A model generated the notes under the pieces. That model had not been told where the DNA came from. It made no database searches and was given only the letters and a program-made list of their open reading frames with translations. A program made the translations under genes and the position numbers. 64,000 nt of DNA from Chloroflexi bacterium TSY (GTDB lineage Bacteria; Chloroflexota; Anaerolineae; Caldilineales; Caldilineaceae). This document shows, piece after piece, positions 19,584 through 29,159 of this stretch (position 1 is its first letter; the number at the start of each line of letters is the position of its first letter). The stretch is from contig JAHBNG010000030.1 in NCBI GenBank assembly GCA_019217005.1, positions 1 through 64,000 on the forward strand, written 5' to 3'.

Positions 19584-19661
19584 GTGTGTACCACCAAGTG
19601 TGTAAATAAACACAGGTTCAGTCAGAGAACCGCCGCGTTTACACACTTTGGGACACACTCC
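19584..19661. repeat. Palindromic repeat P1
   Basis: Arms GTGTGTACCACCAAGTGTGT and ACACACTTTGGGACACAC, with AAGTGTGTAAA and GTTTACACACTT as the core. It lies between the flippase remnant and the sulfotransferase gene, directly upstream of the latter's start, so it probably lies in that gene's leader. Confidence 0.7.
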
Positions 19662-20338
19662 CCTATTTTAGAATGGCCTGATCCGCGCAAAGGTCCAAAT
19701 GCCCGTTAAACGTTTGGCCAAGATTAGAGTCGTTAGATTTTGCAGAATTACCATCAATGCAGTGACAAGACTAATGCCAACAATACCATATGACTCGACG
19801 ACAAGCCAACCTAGGGCAATCGATAGGAGGCCATAAAGAATGCTAATCGTCATCATGGTTCGTTGATGACCAGTCATGTTCAGTGTTGCCTCGCAGGGAC
19901 CGGTCAAAACATTGATGGCTTTTCCCACGCTCAAAATGGCCAAGACTGCTGCGGATACTTGGTAGTAATCCCCATAGACAAGCACCAAGATGGGGCGCCC
20001 AAAGAACACAAAGAGTCCTAGCCCAATGAGTGCTGGAACGGCAGCCAGTGTGGTCATTGTTCGCAATGTCTCTTCTAACTGCTTGTGTTTATTCTGTGCA
20101 GTCTGTTCTGCAATGAATGGTGGAGCCACTGCACCGACAATGGCCAATGGAATCGATACCAGGTTGACGAGGTAGGCGGCTGCACCATAGAGAGCAACCG
20201 TACTTTGAACGGCGTAGGCACCAAGAATCCAAATGCTCGCTTGCGTAAAGATAAAGACCATTAAGCGATTGAGCAGAAAGGGCCAGGCTTCGCCTAAGAC
20301 TGTATGGCTCTTTAGGCTAAACCAAAAAAATAAATAAT

Positions 20339-21535
20339 TATACGCGAACGAGAGAATGGAGAGGGGGAATAAGGACAAACCATTTTTCTAAACCAGGTAA
20401 ACGTTGGAAGCGTTGTTCCAAACGGTCCATCTCTTTCTGAGTGAGTTTGACGCCGGTCTCATAAAGAGTGGAATTCAGGTGAACGAAGGGTTGTAGTTGG
20501 TTAAAGCGAAAAGAACGGGCAAAATTGAGAACGGTCTCAAGAGAATCGAGAGAACCGTTCCAGTGTTTTCAAGATGGCCCCAAACCCGTTCGATGGGGTT
20601 GTATTTACTGTGATAAGGAGGGTAGCAGGCGAGCTGAATAGAGACGATAGTGCTCAACAAACTGAGTGAGACGATACATAAACTGAGTCCGACGGGTATG
20701 ATTTTCGGGACCATTGTCCTGATTGATCACGAGGGTCTTGACGTGAGGAAAGTGTTCACGTACGCTTTCCCAAAATCAATCAGGCAGTCGACAATAAGTC
20801 ACTCGTCACTTTCGACTGAGTCAAGTAAAGAAAGAGTTCCTTGGTTGAAGGGAGGTAAATGCCAAAAGTGACTTTCTCGGTCTTCTTATCTTGAAAGTCA
20901 TGATCGAGCGCTTTGACAACCACTCGACTTATCCCTTCTCTCGAGAAACGGTCAAGTAAAATCGTCGCTTTGGCATCCCAAGAGAGGCAGAACCGTCTCG
21001 TCTGCATCCGCTTCTTGATTGATCTGATGAATTCTATCAAAGATCGCATCGGTCTCTGGGATCTTTTCACTGGTTGACTTTTTTTGACCCGGTTTGAGCC
21101 ATAGCCTAACTCATTGAGCTTCAAGCGGATGGCCTCTTCGCCAGGCAATTCCTCATCTGTGTATCCTTTCTGCTCGATGAGCTGGGTACGCATTTCGGCG
21201 GCGTTAGTCGAGTGTACAATTGGGGGTTCGAAAGGTGGGATCGGTCTGGCTGAATTGATCGGCGATTTCAACCATATCGGCCAGTAAAGTGGGGATATGG
21301 TCTTCGGCTTTTGCGACCACGTCGGTGGCTTTGGTCGACATAACAGAAGCCGCCTTCTAGTTCTTCAGGGCTTTGGCTATCGTCGCCCGATTCCAGCCCA
21401 ACTCTCGTTCTGCTTTCGTCGGACTCCTTCGCATATCGTTTTGACCGTTTGGGCCATGAAGTGCCTTCTTTCGTATCCACTTAACATGGCCTTCGTCTCT
21501 TTCAAGACTTCAACCATTTCTGGCGAGATTGTCAT
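20339..21535 (-). pseudogene. ISAzo13-family transposase, frameshifted
   Basis: Read in shifting frames from the ATG at 21535 (MTISPEMVEVLKETKAMLSG). Then come a winged-helix-like region, KTEKVTFGIYLPSTKELFLY with the first catalytic region, and LVINQDNGPENHTRRTQF. CYPPYHSKYNPIERVWGHLE carries the family's final Glu. This last block is diagnostic of ISAzo13. At least four frame changes occur (near 21415, 21270, 20790 and 20570), so the element is probably dead, although runs of identical bases sit at several of these points. Confidence 0.8.
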
Positions 21536-21579
21536 TTTTGCTCCTTTTGGAGAGCTAGTTTAACACCTTCTCGCGTATA
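20339..21579 (-). mobile_element. ISAzo13-family element
   Basis: About 1.24 kb inserted in the flippase gene. Inverted ends are TATACGCGAACGAGA on the left and TCTCGCGTATA on the right. Both ends are flanked by A/T-rich flippase sequence; a clean target duplication could not be separated from the low-complexity flank. The single transposase gene lies on the minus strand and is frameshifted. Confidence 0.75.
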
Positions 21580-22451
21580 TTTTATTTTTTGGATTGGCCT
21601 TTAGAGGGTTATTTTCTAGATAGTTGAAGGATTGGGAATTCGGGATGGGAGATTGGTTTTCGCTAACGAGTTGACCTTGCTCACCGATTTCTTTTTCTCT
21701 TTGTGAGCCAGATCGTGAACCATTTGCCTTTGCAATCTCTAATCCATTTTCTAACTGATGGATTTTGCGTCCCAAAAGCGCAAAGGCAATTCCGTTGCTA
21801 ATCATTGAAGACCCGATGACAAGCAAAATTGCTCGATAGAGAGTGGTTTGACCGGTCAACCACCAAAGAACGGTGAGACTGAATGCTAGTGATAGGTTTC
21901 GTACCAAACCGCCAAAGATGACGGCGAGTCGAATATCGTGAAAGCCGCGAAATGATTCAGCCAATAGACTCTGTATAGCATTTAACACCAACCAAATTGC
22001 AGCCAAACCAATAATTCCAACAATCGGCGGCGCACCAAAAACAAAAAGAGCAAGCCACTCGCCTACACCGCCAGCGATCAAAGCGGCAATCAAGAACGAG
22101 GCACCAATGCCATAGCCAAACGCAATGCGAATCGCCTTGATTGCCCGTTCTGGTCGCTGAATCCCAATCGATTCGGCAATTAAGCGGACCAAAAGACCAT
22201 TCAGTCCTAATTGCCCAATCATGGCAGAAACCAAGACGATCGTGAGAGTGAGAAAATAGGCACCCATCTCATCCGGCGTCAGAAGCCGTGCCAAAAGCCC
22301 ATTGACCACGACACCACTGGCCGCCATTCCAATGCGTCCAGCAAAAGCCCACGCTCCCCCTGAAAGCAAACGATTTCTTGCTCCCTTTTTGCCAAGTGAT
22401 GTCCTATAGAGTTTCGCTAACATGGAAAATGACGCAGGTTTATCTGGATTC

Positions 22452-22712
22452 TTACTCTGCATCTGCGAGATCAGCCCAATTGCGATTACGAACTGCTTCT
22501 AATTCCTCACTCGTCCACCCCATGACTTCACGCAAAAATATTGGCGGCAGCATAATTCCTGGAATGGCTGCTTTGACTTTAGCAGTACTTTCGTGATCGT
22601 CCGTGAAATCCTTGTCGTAGGTGACAAAGTAATCGACATTCGATATCCAATCGTCATGTTGGGAAGCGCAAGATGCGACTCAGGGGTTTCAAATAGGGTG
22701 CTGCCCAACTGC
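22452..22712 (-). pseudogene. PIN-domain protein, C-terminal remnant
   Basis: The last 70 or so codons read SNVDYFVTYDKDFT, then KVKAAIPGIMLPPIFLREVM and EELEAVRNRNWADLADAE before a stop at 22452. The YFVTYDKDF block carries the acidic metal-site region of PIN ribonucleases, usually toxins of VapBC-type pairs. Upstream the frame is broken by stops and then meets MITE-1 at 22747, and no antitoxin gene is seen. It is therefore a relic. Its stop overlaps the first codons of the flippase. Confidence 0.6.
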
Positions 22713-22746
22713 TTTGGCCGTGAAAACGATAAATGTAGCTAAGTCC

Positions 22747-22901
22747 GGGGTGGTTCAGAATTAGGTTTACACTTTTGATACATAGATAAAAATCTATATG
22801 AGGTCATTTTCTGCCTGAGCATGGCTCAAAGTAGAAAATATAAACATCTTTTCTCTTTGCAAAAATGTAAACCTAATTGTCCGCCTAAAATGAACCACCC
22901 C
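22747..22901 (-). mobile_element. MITE-1 copy 2 at the 3' end of a sulfotransferase gene
   Basis: Same 155-bp element in reverse orientation. No perfect target duplication is visible (CTAAGTCC before, TAATCCCT after), suggesting later change or loss of one flank. The inserted sequence provides the last codons and stop (22885) of the sulfotransferase that reads in from the right. Confidence 0.92.
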
Positions 22902-23895
22902 TAATCCCTGCCCGAATCCCTTTCTGTTTCACCTGAAAGCGAATGGATGCCGCCATGTCGTAAAGTGTATGCATATTTAGCATCAGGGGGGGCAGTGTTC
23001 TTGGTCCTGTCGCAATTTCCATTGTGTAGCCCAACTCTGTTGCAACTGAATAGACAATCTCTTCAATGCGAGCAATCTCTGCGTGTGTCATCTCTGTGCG
23101 GTATTTATACGCGTTGGTTGTCACAACGTCAAATCGGCCTTGTGTATCTCCTAAATTTTCGGTATTGCGATTGAGAGAGAGCATCTCGGGAACAAAACCG
23201 CATTCTAAAAAGCCACAAATTGTTTTCAGCACTTCCTCAGGATTTTCCACCGGTGCTTCGTAGCGCACTTCTAAATAGTTCATACCCAATGCCTTTTTTG
23301 TCTGCATCACCTGTCGCAGTGTCGCCTGCCAGTCATGGGCTGCACGCTGTGTACTTTTGCCCCAGCTTTTGCGGACAGAGAGACAATAATCTCGCGGGTC
23401 GCGTATGATGTGAAGAAAGCGAGCGGCGGGATAGATCTCTTGAAGGAGCGGTAGGTGGCGCAAATAAATCGGTGTCTTGTCCCCCCAGATAAAGTTGGGG
23501 TTGCGTCCATCTGGGGCACAAAAACGCAAAATTTGCTCGAAAATTGGACCCCAAGAGGTGAAATCCATCACGTTTGTTGGATGAGATAAGAGATCTTGCT
23601 TTTGCAAAATGTGTCCCATACGCCGTTCATTCCAATAAAAATTAGTACGCGTCAATTCATCAAAAAATATATCCACTTGATCTTTTTGGCCGAAATCAGG
23701 TGGATTCCCAAAACGCTCGATCATGTAGGGGATGAAGTGACTTTCGGAGATTGGAATGCCAATATCAAGGTTCTGATTAAGCAGGTCTCGCAACAATTTG
23801 GTACCGCTACGCACCATACCAACCAGAAAGAGCGGACCTTTGAATTGACGCTCATCAGCTGAATGTGTGGAATGCATTCTGTGCAACACTGCCAT
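22885..23895 (-). CDS. Sulfotransferase-family protein with MITE-derived C-terminus
   Basis: 336 residues. The 5'-phosphosulfate loop is LFLVGMVRSGTKLLRDLLNQ (residues 22-41). FLHIIRDPRDYCLSVRKSWG (about 163-182) is the 3'-phosphate site. The family uses PAPS as donor. The final five or so residues (GGSF and neighbours) are read from the end of MITE-1, so the natural stop has been lost and replaced. The tail is short and the core intact, so activity may survive. It is 7 bases downstream of the GT39-like gene on the same strand, forming an operon with it. Confidence 0.88.
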   Translation of the reverse strand: MAVLHRMHSTHSADERQFKGPLFLVGMVRSGTKLLRDLLNQNLDIGIPISESHFIPYMIERFGNPPDFGQKDQVDIFFDELTRTNFYWNERRMGHILQKQDLLSHPTNVMDFTSWGPIFEQILRFCAPDGRNPNFIWGDKTPIYLRHLPLLQEIYPAARFLHIIRDPRDYCLSVRKSWGKSTQRAAHDWQATLRQVMQTKKALGMNYLEVRYEAPVENPEEVLKTICGFLECGFVPEMLSLNRNTENLGDTQGRFDVVTTNAYKYRTEMTHAEIARIEEIVYSVATELGYTMEIATGPRTLPPLMLNMHTLYDMAASIRFQVKQKGIRAGIRGGSF

Positions 23896-23902
23896 CTTAC
23901 AA

Positions 23903-25714
23903 CTATTCTTTTGCAGCTCCTATATCAGACTGTTGTTCGACTAAATGTACCATCACCCCAACATATTCTTGCTCATCCTGAATCGACCACATCGATTTTG
24001 TGGGATCAAGGAAGGAAGAATTGATTACACCTGGAAGACTCCCACGTGTGGTGCGCGTGACAAGCCAGAGTCGTTGATTTGGTATACATACCTGCAATTG
24101 CTCGTCAGCTGTTTGTTCTGAACCTGGTATTGGGTCTGCCAGTTGACCCGCATTGACAGTACATTGGGGCAGATTGCCTTGATAGTAACGCCCAAAGACG
24201 CTCTGAATGCGACTGGCGGGTTCATTATTGAATGAAACAAAGACCAAATTGAATGAAACAAAGACCAACGTATCGTTGGACTGAGCATGCTCAGAAATGT
24301 ATGCTGCGGCAATCGGCCAAGTTTCTTTAACGGAGTCGGCATAGTAGCTCTGCAATCCAGGGATGATCAGAATGAGGAGCGCACCGATGGTGGCAAATTC
24401 AGGCACTACTCTGCGTATGCGAGTAGCAAATGCGCCAATAGCGAGACAGAAAGCGGGGAGCGCGCCGATTGTATAGCGAGGCAGATACATGGGACCGAGC
24501 AGCTTAGACAAGATAAAAGGCAGAAAAATAGGGCAAGCAATCCAAAAAAATAGAAGGGGCCATGAATCTGCCCGCTGGTGTAAGGAGCGGGACATTTTCC
24601 AGAAAACCACATAACTGTATACTCTGGCACCGAGTTTGTCTAAAGAATCTATCCAAGTAGCACTTCCTTGCCGTTGGGCATAAACAAAAGTGCCGAGCAC
24701 AAGCAAACCAACGCTCACGGGCAAATAAGTCCAGTTCAATATGTTGTCAATGGTCACAAAGAGATAGCTGACAAATAAGGTGTGGATCGGCATCCACACG
24801 GGTGGTTCACTCAGTGGTCCCAGCGTGCCCATTGCGCCCAAAGAGCCGCGAAAATTTCCTGTCGTCACACCAACCGTGTAATCGTTCCATATTTTGTATA
24901 GGCTTGGAGAGAGACCAACAATAATGGCGAGTTGGCTCAACATCCACAAAAACGGAATTTTGCTGGTCCATGCACGGTTGAGTGATTCTTGATTCTGGAA
25001 CATACCTCTTTTCGTTCCAAGCCGATTCCTTCGTATGTGCCATGCCCATCGGAACAAAAAATGGAATCCAGCTGCGCCTAATATAAATGCCCCCTGATAA
25101 TGAGTGTAGTAAAGCAAAATACCGCTTATCACCATCCCAAATATGGTATACCCCACCAGAGTTTTGTTCCCTCTCTGTCTTGAAAGGTGCTGTGTGACGC
25201 TTTTCTGGGGAGCCACAGTCTGGGGGGCACTGTTGAGCAGTTGGACATAAAAAAAGATATAGAACAACGTGAGCAAGGCAAGAAGTCCATAGTAACGATA
25301 GTCTTGCGAATAATAGATGTGGAATAGAGAGACTGATAAAAGCAAGGCCCCGAGTAACCCGACGCGTGACTCAAAAAGAGCGCGTCCCAGGAAAAACAAA
25401 AGTGGAACAGAAAGGATTCCCGCCAGAGCAGAGAGTCCACGAACAGCTGCTTCAGTAGAGCCAAAGATTCTCACCCAGAGATAGCCAAAGATGACAAGAA
25501 CAGGTGGGCGACCACGCTTGATATTGACAAGTACTTCCTCAAAATCGTTTCCCGTGGCATCAATCATGATGCCTTCATCATAGGAGAAGCTTTCCATCCC
25601 CAAATGATACAAACGTAGAAATGTGGCCAATGCAATGATTGCACAAAGGAGAATCAATACGGCGTGATTTGAACTGAGAGAATCATGGCGTTTAGACACT
25701 CTGTCAACTTTCAT
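23903..25714 (-). CDS. GT39/ArnT-like membrane glycosyltransferase
   Basis: 603 residues. The N-terminal helix is followed by RLYHLGMESFSYDEGIMIDA, where the Asp-Glu pair in the first outer loop matches the catalytic acidic residues of the GT39/PMT/ArnT superfamily. About ten to twelve membrane helices follow to residue 465, then a soluble C-terminal domain. It would use a polyprenyl-phosphate sugar to decorate an acceptor outside the membrane. A 21-base tandem repeat near 24228-24269 makes the peptide FVSFN occur twice, an in-frame duplication. MITE-1 lies 12 bases upstream of the start, in the place of the promoter and leader. Confidence 0.85.
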   Translation of the reverse strand: MKVDRVSKRHDSLSSNHAVLILLCAIIALATFLRLYHLGMESFSYDEGIMIDATGNDFEEVLVNIKRGRPPVLVIFGYLWVRIFGSTEAAVRGLSALAGILSVPLLFFLGRALFESRVGLLGALLLSVSLFHIYYSQDYRYYGLLALLTLFYIFFYVQLLNSAPQTVAPQKSVTQHLSRQRGNKTLVGYTIFGMVISGILLYYTHYQGAFILGAAGFHFLFRWAWHIRRNRLGTKRGMFQNQESLNRAWTSKIPFLWMLSQLAIIVGLSPSLYKIWNDYTVGVTTGNFRGSLGAMGTLGPLSEPPVWMPIHTLFVSYLFVTIDNILNWTYLPVSVGLLVLGTFVYAQRQGSATWIDSLDKLGARVYSYVVFWKMSRSLHQRADSWPLLFFWIACPIFLPFILSKLLGPMYLPRYTIGALPAFCLAIGAFATRIRRVVPEFATIGALLILIIPGLQSYYADSVKETWPIAAAYISEHAQSNDTLVFVSFNLVFVSFNNEPASRIQSVFGRYYQGNLPQCTVNAGQLADPIPGSEQTADEQLQVCIPNQRLWLVTRTTRGSLPGVINSSFLDPTKSMWSIQDEQEYVGVMVHLVEQQSDIGAAKE

Positions 25715-25726
25715 ACTTCACTACTT

Positions 25727-25881
25727 GGGGTGGTTCAGAATTAGGTTTACACTTTTGATACATAGATAAAAATCTATATGAGGTCATTTTCTGCCTGAGC
25801 ATGGCTCAAAGTAGAAAATATAAACATCTTTTCTCTTTGCAAAAATGTAAACCTAATTGTCCGCCTAAAATGAACCACCCC
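25727..25881 (-). mobile_element. MITE-1 copy 3 with 8-bp target duplication
   Basis: Same 155-bp element, flanked on both sides by CACTACTT (25719-25726 and 25882-25889). It sits 12 bases upstream of the GT39-like start codon, between that gene and any upstream promoter, so transcription of the glycan genes from the right must cross it or start inside it. Confidence 0.92.
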
Positions 25882-25900
25882 CACTACTTTTCAATTTATT

Positions 25901-26006
25901 TAGGCCATTCCAGAAAAATAATTACCCATAAAGACAAGCGCTTTACCCTGGAAAGGCTTTGGCTTTTCCCATCGAATTGGATATTTTATTTTCTGGAAAA
26001 GCCTTA
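25901..26006. repeat. Palindromic repeat P4
   Basis: Inverted ends AGGCCATTCCAGAAAA and TTTTCTGGAAAAGCCTTA, with a central stem CCTGGAAAGGC/GGCTTTTCC. Related copies are at 40627-40730, 45594-45699 and, truncated, 55854-55894. No coding potential. Confidence 0.7.
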
Positions 26007-26384
26007 ATGCTCATTCCTATATATCAACGAACCCAGCTATAAGATTACATCTGAATCTTTGGTTTGTCCAAAGGAGATATATAAGCGCGTCTCTTGTCAT
26101 AAACCTCTTTGACACTCGCTGGGTTTGGCTGAATCTGTAAATGCAGCCTGATCAAAAGATCAGTTTACGAGTCAGATCGAACGTTCAGATTGAGACTGTT
26201 CCGTTGCACGATGGCATTGATCTGTTTCTTTGATATGCTGGTCGTGGCTGTGGATTAAGTAACGCAATTTAGATAGACTCTGGTCGTAGCCTGAGAATCT
26301 TGCATTCGTTGACTATCAAGCACTGACCGGACAGCCACTATCGATATGCTCTGTGTGAAGCAACATTGAATAGGAGAATAGATC
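26007..26384. other. Intergenic region upstream of SDR gene
   Basis: About 380 bases without a gene. Apart from a ribosome site (AGGAGA about 10 bases before the start at 26385) I see no clear promoter pair, repeat or terminator. Confidence 0.4.
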
Positions 26385-27155
26385 ATGACTGATTATACAA
26401 ATAACGATACAGATAAAACAACAAATATCCGACGCGTTGCTTTGATCACTGGTGCCAGTCGCGGTTTGGGGGAAACAGTGGCCACATTTCTGGCTGGTCA
26501 AGGTTTTGATCTGGTCCTGACCGCACGAGGCGCGCAAGCTCTGAAGGAGACAGCGACGCAGTTAGAATCCTGGGATAACAGAGTGTTGGCCCTGCCTGGA
26601 GACATTGCTGATTCTGCCCATCGCCGCCAACTCATTCAGGCAGCAGAACAATTCGGACGCCTGGATTTCGTTTTCAACAACGCCTCATTATTGGGGCCGA
26701 GCCCGATGCCCACGCTGGTCGACTATCCTCTCGAACAACTGGAGCAAGTCTTCGAGATCAATGTATTTGCCCAAATGGGTTTGGTGCAAGAAGCACTGCC
26801 GCTACTCAAAAAGTCCCGTGGCTTGGTGGTAAACGTATCGAGCGATGCGGCTGTTGGTGGTTATGAGGGATGGGGTGGCTATGGTGCAAGCAAAGCAGCA
26901 CTAGACCTGATATCACTCACATTTGCGAATGAGTTGCGTGAGGATGGAATAGGTGTTGTGAGCGTTGACCCTGGCGATATGCGGACACAAATGCACCAAG
27001 ATGCATTCCCTGGCGAGGATATTTCCGACCGCCCGTTGCCCGACGTAACGTTGCCTTTTTGGGCTTGGCTCATCGCCCAAAATCCGCTGGACATCAGCGG
27101 GCAGCGTTTGCAAGCACAGGCTGAGACATGGATGGTTAAAGTGAATGGTGGATAG
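26385..27155 (+). CDS. Short-chain dehydrogenase/reductase (SDR)
   Basis: 256 residues. Cofactor motif TGASRGLGE (about 22-30), NNAS in place of the usual NNAG, the catalytic Ser in VVNVSSDAA, and YGASK with the active-site Tyr and Lys near residue 165. It follows the classical SDR pattern for NAD(P)-dependent alcohol/ketone conversion. The substrate cannot be told. The first 16 residues (MTDYTNNDTDKTTN) are polar and may be a non-conserved tail. It is followed 127 bases later by the queA-like gene. Confidence 0.88.
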   Translation: MTDYTNNDTDKTTNIRRVALITGASRGLGETVATFLAGQGFDLVLTARGAQALKETATQLESWDNRVLALPGDIADSAHRRQLIQAAEQFGRLDFVFNNASLLGPSPMPTLVDYPLEQLEQVFEINVFAQMGLVQEALPLLKKSRGLVVNVSSDAAVGGYEGWGGYGASKAALDLISLTFANELREDGIGVVSVDPGDMRTQMHQDAFPGEDISDRPLPDVTLPFWAWLIAQNPLDISGQRLQAQAETWMVKVNGG

Positions 27156-27282
27156 TGGATAGTCAGATTACTCTTGTTGCATGACCGACTCCCAGTTTTG
27201 TTGCCTACAAGAGTAGCTGGTTGTCGCACAACCAGATTCTCAGACTGTACCACACAGGACGATCCGCCACAAGGAGTAAATA

Positions 27283-28382
27283 ATGAAAAGTAGTGAACTT
27301 TTTTTTGAGCGACCGATTTCATTGAATGCAACTGAACCACCAGAGAGGCGTGGACTTCGTCGAGATGAGGTGCGGTTACTCGTCAGTACGACCAGTGGTC
27401 ACCATCATGTGCGGTTTTATCAATTGGCCGATTTCTTACAGGCGGTGATCTGTTGGTTGTCAATCGCAGTGCCACGTTGCCAGCTAGTTTACCAGCGGTC
27501 GGTCCGTTTGGTCCATTCCTACTCAATTTATCAACGCACTATAGTTCGCCAGAGAAGTTTCCGTCTACGCCTTTTGAGATAGAGGCGAAACAAAGCTTTT
27601 CTGAAGGGAAATATGGCAATGACTTGTGGCTGACCGAACCCCGCTGGAGCGAGAGTCGACCAGGCCCCATGCCCATCGAGGCAGGAAGTACAGTGGATGT
27701 TGCTGGTATGACTGCCCGCTTTGTGACGCCCCATGCCGGACTACCGCGGCTCTGGTTTGTTCAGTTTCAAGGTGATGTGGAGCGAGCGATAATGCAGCAT
27801 GGGCGCCCGATTCGTTATGGCTATGTGAGGGAACAGTACCCGCTTACCATGTATCAGACAATATTTGGAAATCGACCTGGTAGTGCCGAGATGCCGTCAG
27901 CCGGAAGACCTTTTACCAAAGAGGTACTGCAATCATTGCGTCGTCGAGGGGTTGGCGTTGCAGATATTACCCTTCACACCGGTATCTCCAGCCACGAAGT
28001 CGAGACTGAAGATCTTGAAGAGCAGACCATGTATGCAGAACCGTTCTGGGTCCCAAGAGCCACGGCTATGGCAGTCAACAGTGCCCGTCAGGCAGGGCGC
28101 CGCGTTATCGCCGTCGGCACAACAGTCGTCAGAGCATTGGAATCAGCCTGGAATGGAAAAGAGGTCATTCCCGCGCAAGGATTTACACGACTTTACATTC
28201 ATCCTGGACGTGAAATCCATACACTTACTGGACTGATCAGTGGCCTACATGATTCGATGGCGAGCCACTTGGCCATGTTGTATGCAATTGCCGATCCGAG
28301 CCAAATCCGGACAGCCTATGAAGAAGCGGTGATGGAAGGTTATCTATGGCATGAATTTGGAGATAGCCATTTGATTCTATAG
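27283..28382 (+). pseudogene. queA: QueA-like S-adenosylmethionine:tRNA ribosyltransferase-isomerase, one frameshift
   Basis: The first frame (27283 to about 27445) has the family start SSELFFERPISLNATEPPER and FYQLADFLQ. The second (about 27440 to 28382) continues GGDLLVVNRSATLPASLPA. Later blocks are HTGISSHEVETEDLEEQTMY, VGTTVVRALESAW and FTRLYIHPG. A single base change near 27443 would give one protein of about 366 residues. QueA performs the penultimate step of queuosine synthesis on tRNA. Residues normally read DDRTRYQTVYA are replaced by QYPLTMYQTIFG, so it may be a divergent family member. Whether the shift is real or a read error is open. Confidence 0.75.
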
Positions 28383-28432
28383 ATTGACCATTTGAGACAG
28401 ATGACTCGATTATAAAACCGATCCAATCTTTG

Positions 28433-28463
28433 AACGATCCACATTTGTGGATCGTTATTTTTT
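28433..28463 (+). terminator. Rho-independent terminator after queA-like gene
   Basis: Perfect 11-bp stem AACGATCCACA/TGTGGATCGTT with a two-base loop, followed by ATTTTTT. It lies 51 bases after the stop of the queA-like gene and reads as a classic intrinsic terminator on the plus strand. Confidence 0.85.
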
Positions 28464-28598
28464 GGAATCGTCTAATGTTTTCTGCACATACAATTCACGG
28501 ATTAGACCATGTCTAGCTCTCTGCACATTTGGATGCTGAAATTAGTGAGGGGTATAATCAGCCACGCAATTGCAATATGTGTAGAGGATAATAATTTC

Positions 28599-29159
28599 AT
28601 GACGCGATTCAACCGGTTTGTGGTGATGCTGCTGTGGCTGCTGCTGTTATTCTTGTTCTGCTATGTTGCTGCCACGCCACTTCAGGCTCTTGCACAGGGG
28701 CAACGAGGTCTAGCAGCTCTTTCTTCGCTGATCAGTCGCTGGCGTGAGGCAGATCCGACAAACTTTGTCATCGGTCAAAGTGCGTTTATCATTGTTGTGA
28801 TCGCTCTCTTTGGGACATTGATCTGGCTAGAGATTCTCGCCAGCCGACGACGGGGTGTCCGTATTCGTACAGCGGAGGGCGGTTCTGCAGAGCTAGAAAC
28901 CGATAGCATTGGCCGTCGTCTGGCCTGGCATCTCGACCAAGTTGCCGAGATCATTACTGTTGTGCCGGTAATCAAGGCGAAGGGAAGTGCTGTCGATGTC
29001 AAACTAGAGATCGAAGCGGCACCAGACGTCGATGTACCGATGAAAACAGATGAAGTGGTGGAAGTGACCCGTGACATTGTTGAACAAGATATGGGCCTAC
29101 GTCTTGGCAAGCTGGATGTCCATATGCGTTGCGCTCCGTTTGAACCAGAATGGACTTGA
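28599..29159 (+). CDS. AmaP-like (alkaline shock response membrane anchor) protein
   Basis: 186 residues from the ATG at 28599. Two membrane helices are visible (about 6-30 and 62-85). Between them is a short outer loop, followed by a cytoplasmic domain with the pattern seen in AmaP/Asp23-type proteins: IKAKGSAVDVKLEIEAAPDV, then DEVVEVTRDIVEQDMGLRLG. In Gram-positives AmaP anchors Asp23 at the membrane. No Asp23 gene is in the window. The 3' end overlaps the long open frame of scpB, which suggests a shared transcript. Confidence 0.7.
   Translation: MTRFNRFVVMLLWLLLLFLFCYVAATPLQALAQGQRGLAALSSLISRWREADPTNFVIGQSAFIIVVIALFGTLIWLEILASRRRGVRIRTAEGGSAELETDSIGRRLAWHLDQVAEIITVVPVIKAKGSAVDVKLEIEAAPDVDVPMKTDEVVEVTRDIVEQDMGLRLGKLDVHMRCAPFEPEWT

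Larger units (their letters stand above)
19668..22462 (-). pseudogene. Polysaccharide flippase (Wzx-like), split by an ISAzo13 element
   Basis: The N-terminal part (22462-21580) has GGAWAFAGRIGMAASGVVVNGLLARLL and about six helices. It then has a Gln/Ser-rich loop. The C-terminal part (20338-19668) continues with about six more helices, including LLNRLMVFIFTQASIWILGAY. Together about 500 residues, the right size for a lipid-linked oligosaccharide flippase of the MATE/MOP superfamily. The 1.24-kb insertion at 20339-21579 separates them. The cell would lose export of this glycan unless another flippase exists. The start may be the Met at 22462 or the later one at 22423; the first overlaps the stop of the PIN remnant. 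Confidence 0.85.

Noticed and set aside
19575..19658. Longer start for the first sulfotransferase
   Set aside because: The extension is read from a P1 palindrome; the phosphosulfate loop sits normally after the inner Met.
22452..22712. Functional toxin-antitoxin pair
   Set aside because: Only the C-terminal end of a PIN protein remains, its upstream frame is broken and no antitoxin gene is visible.
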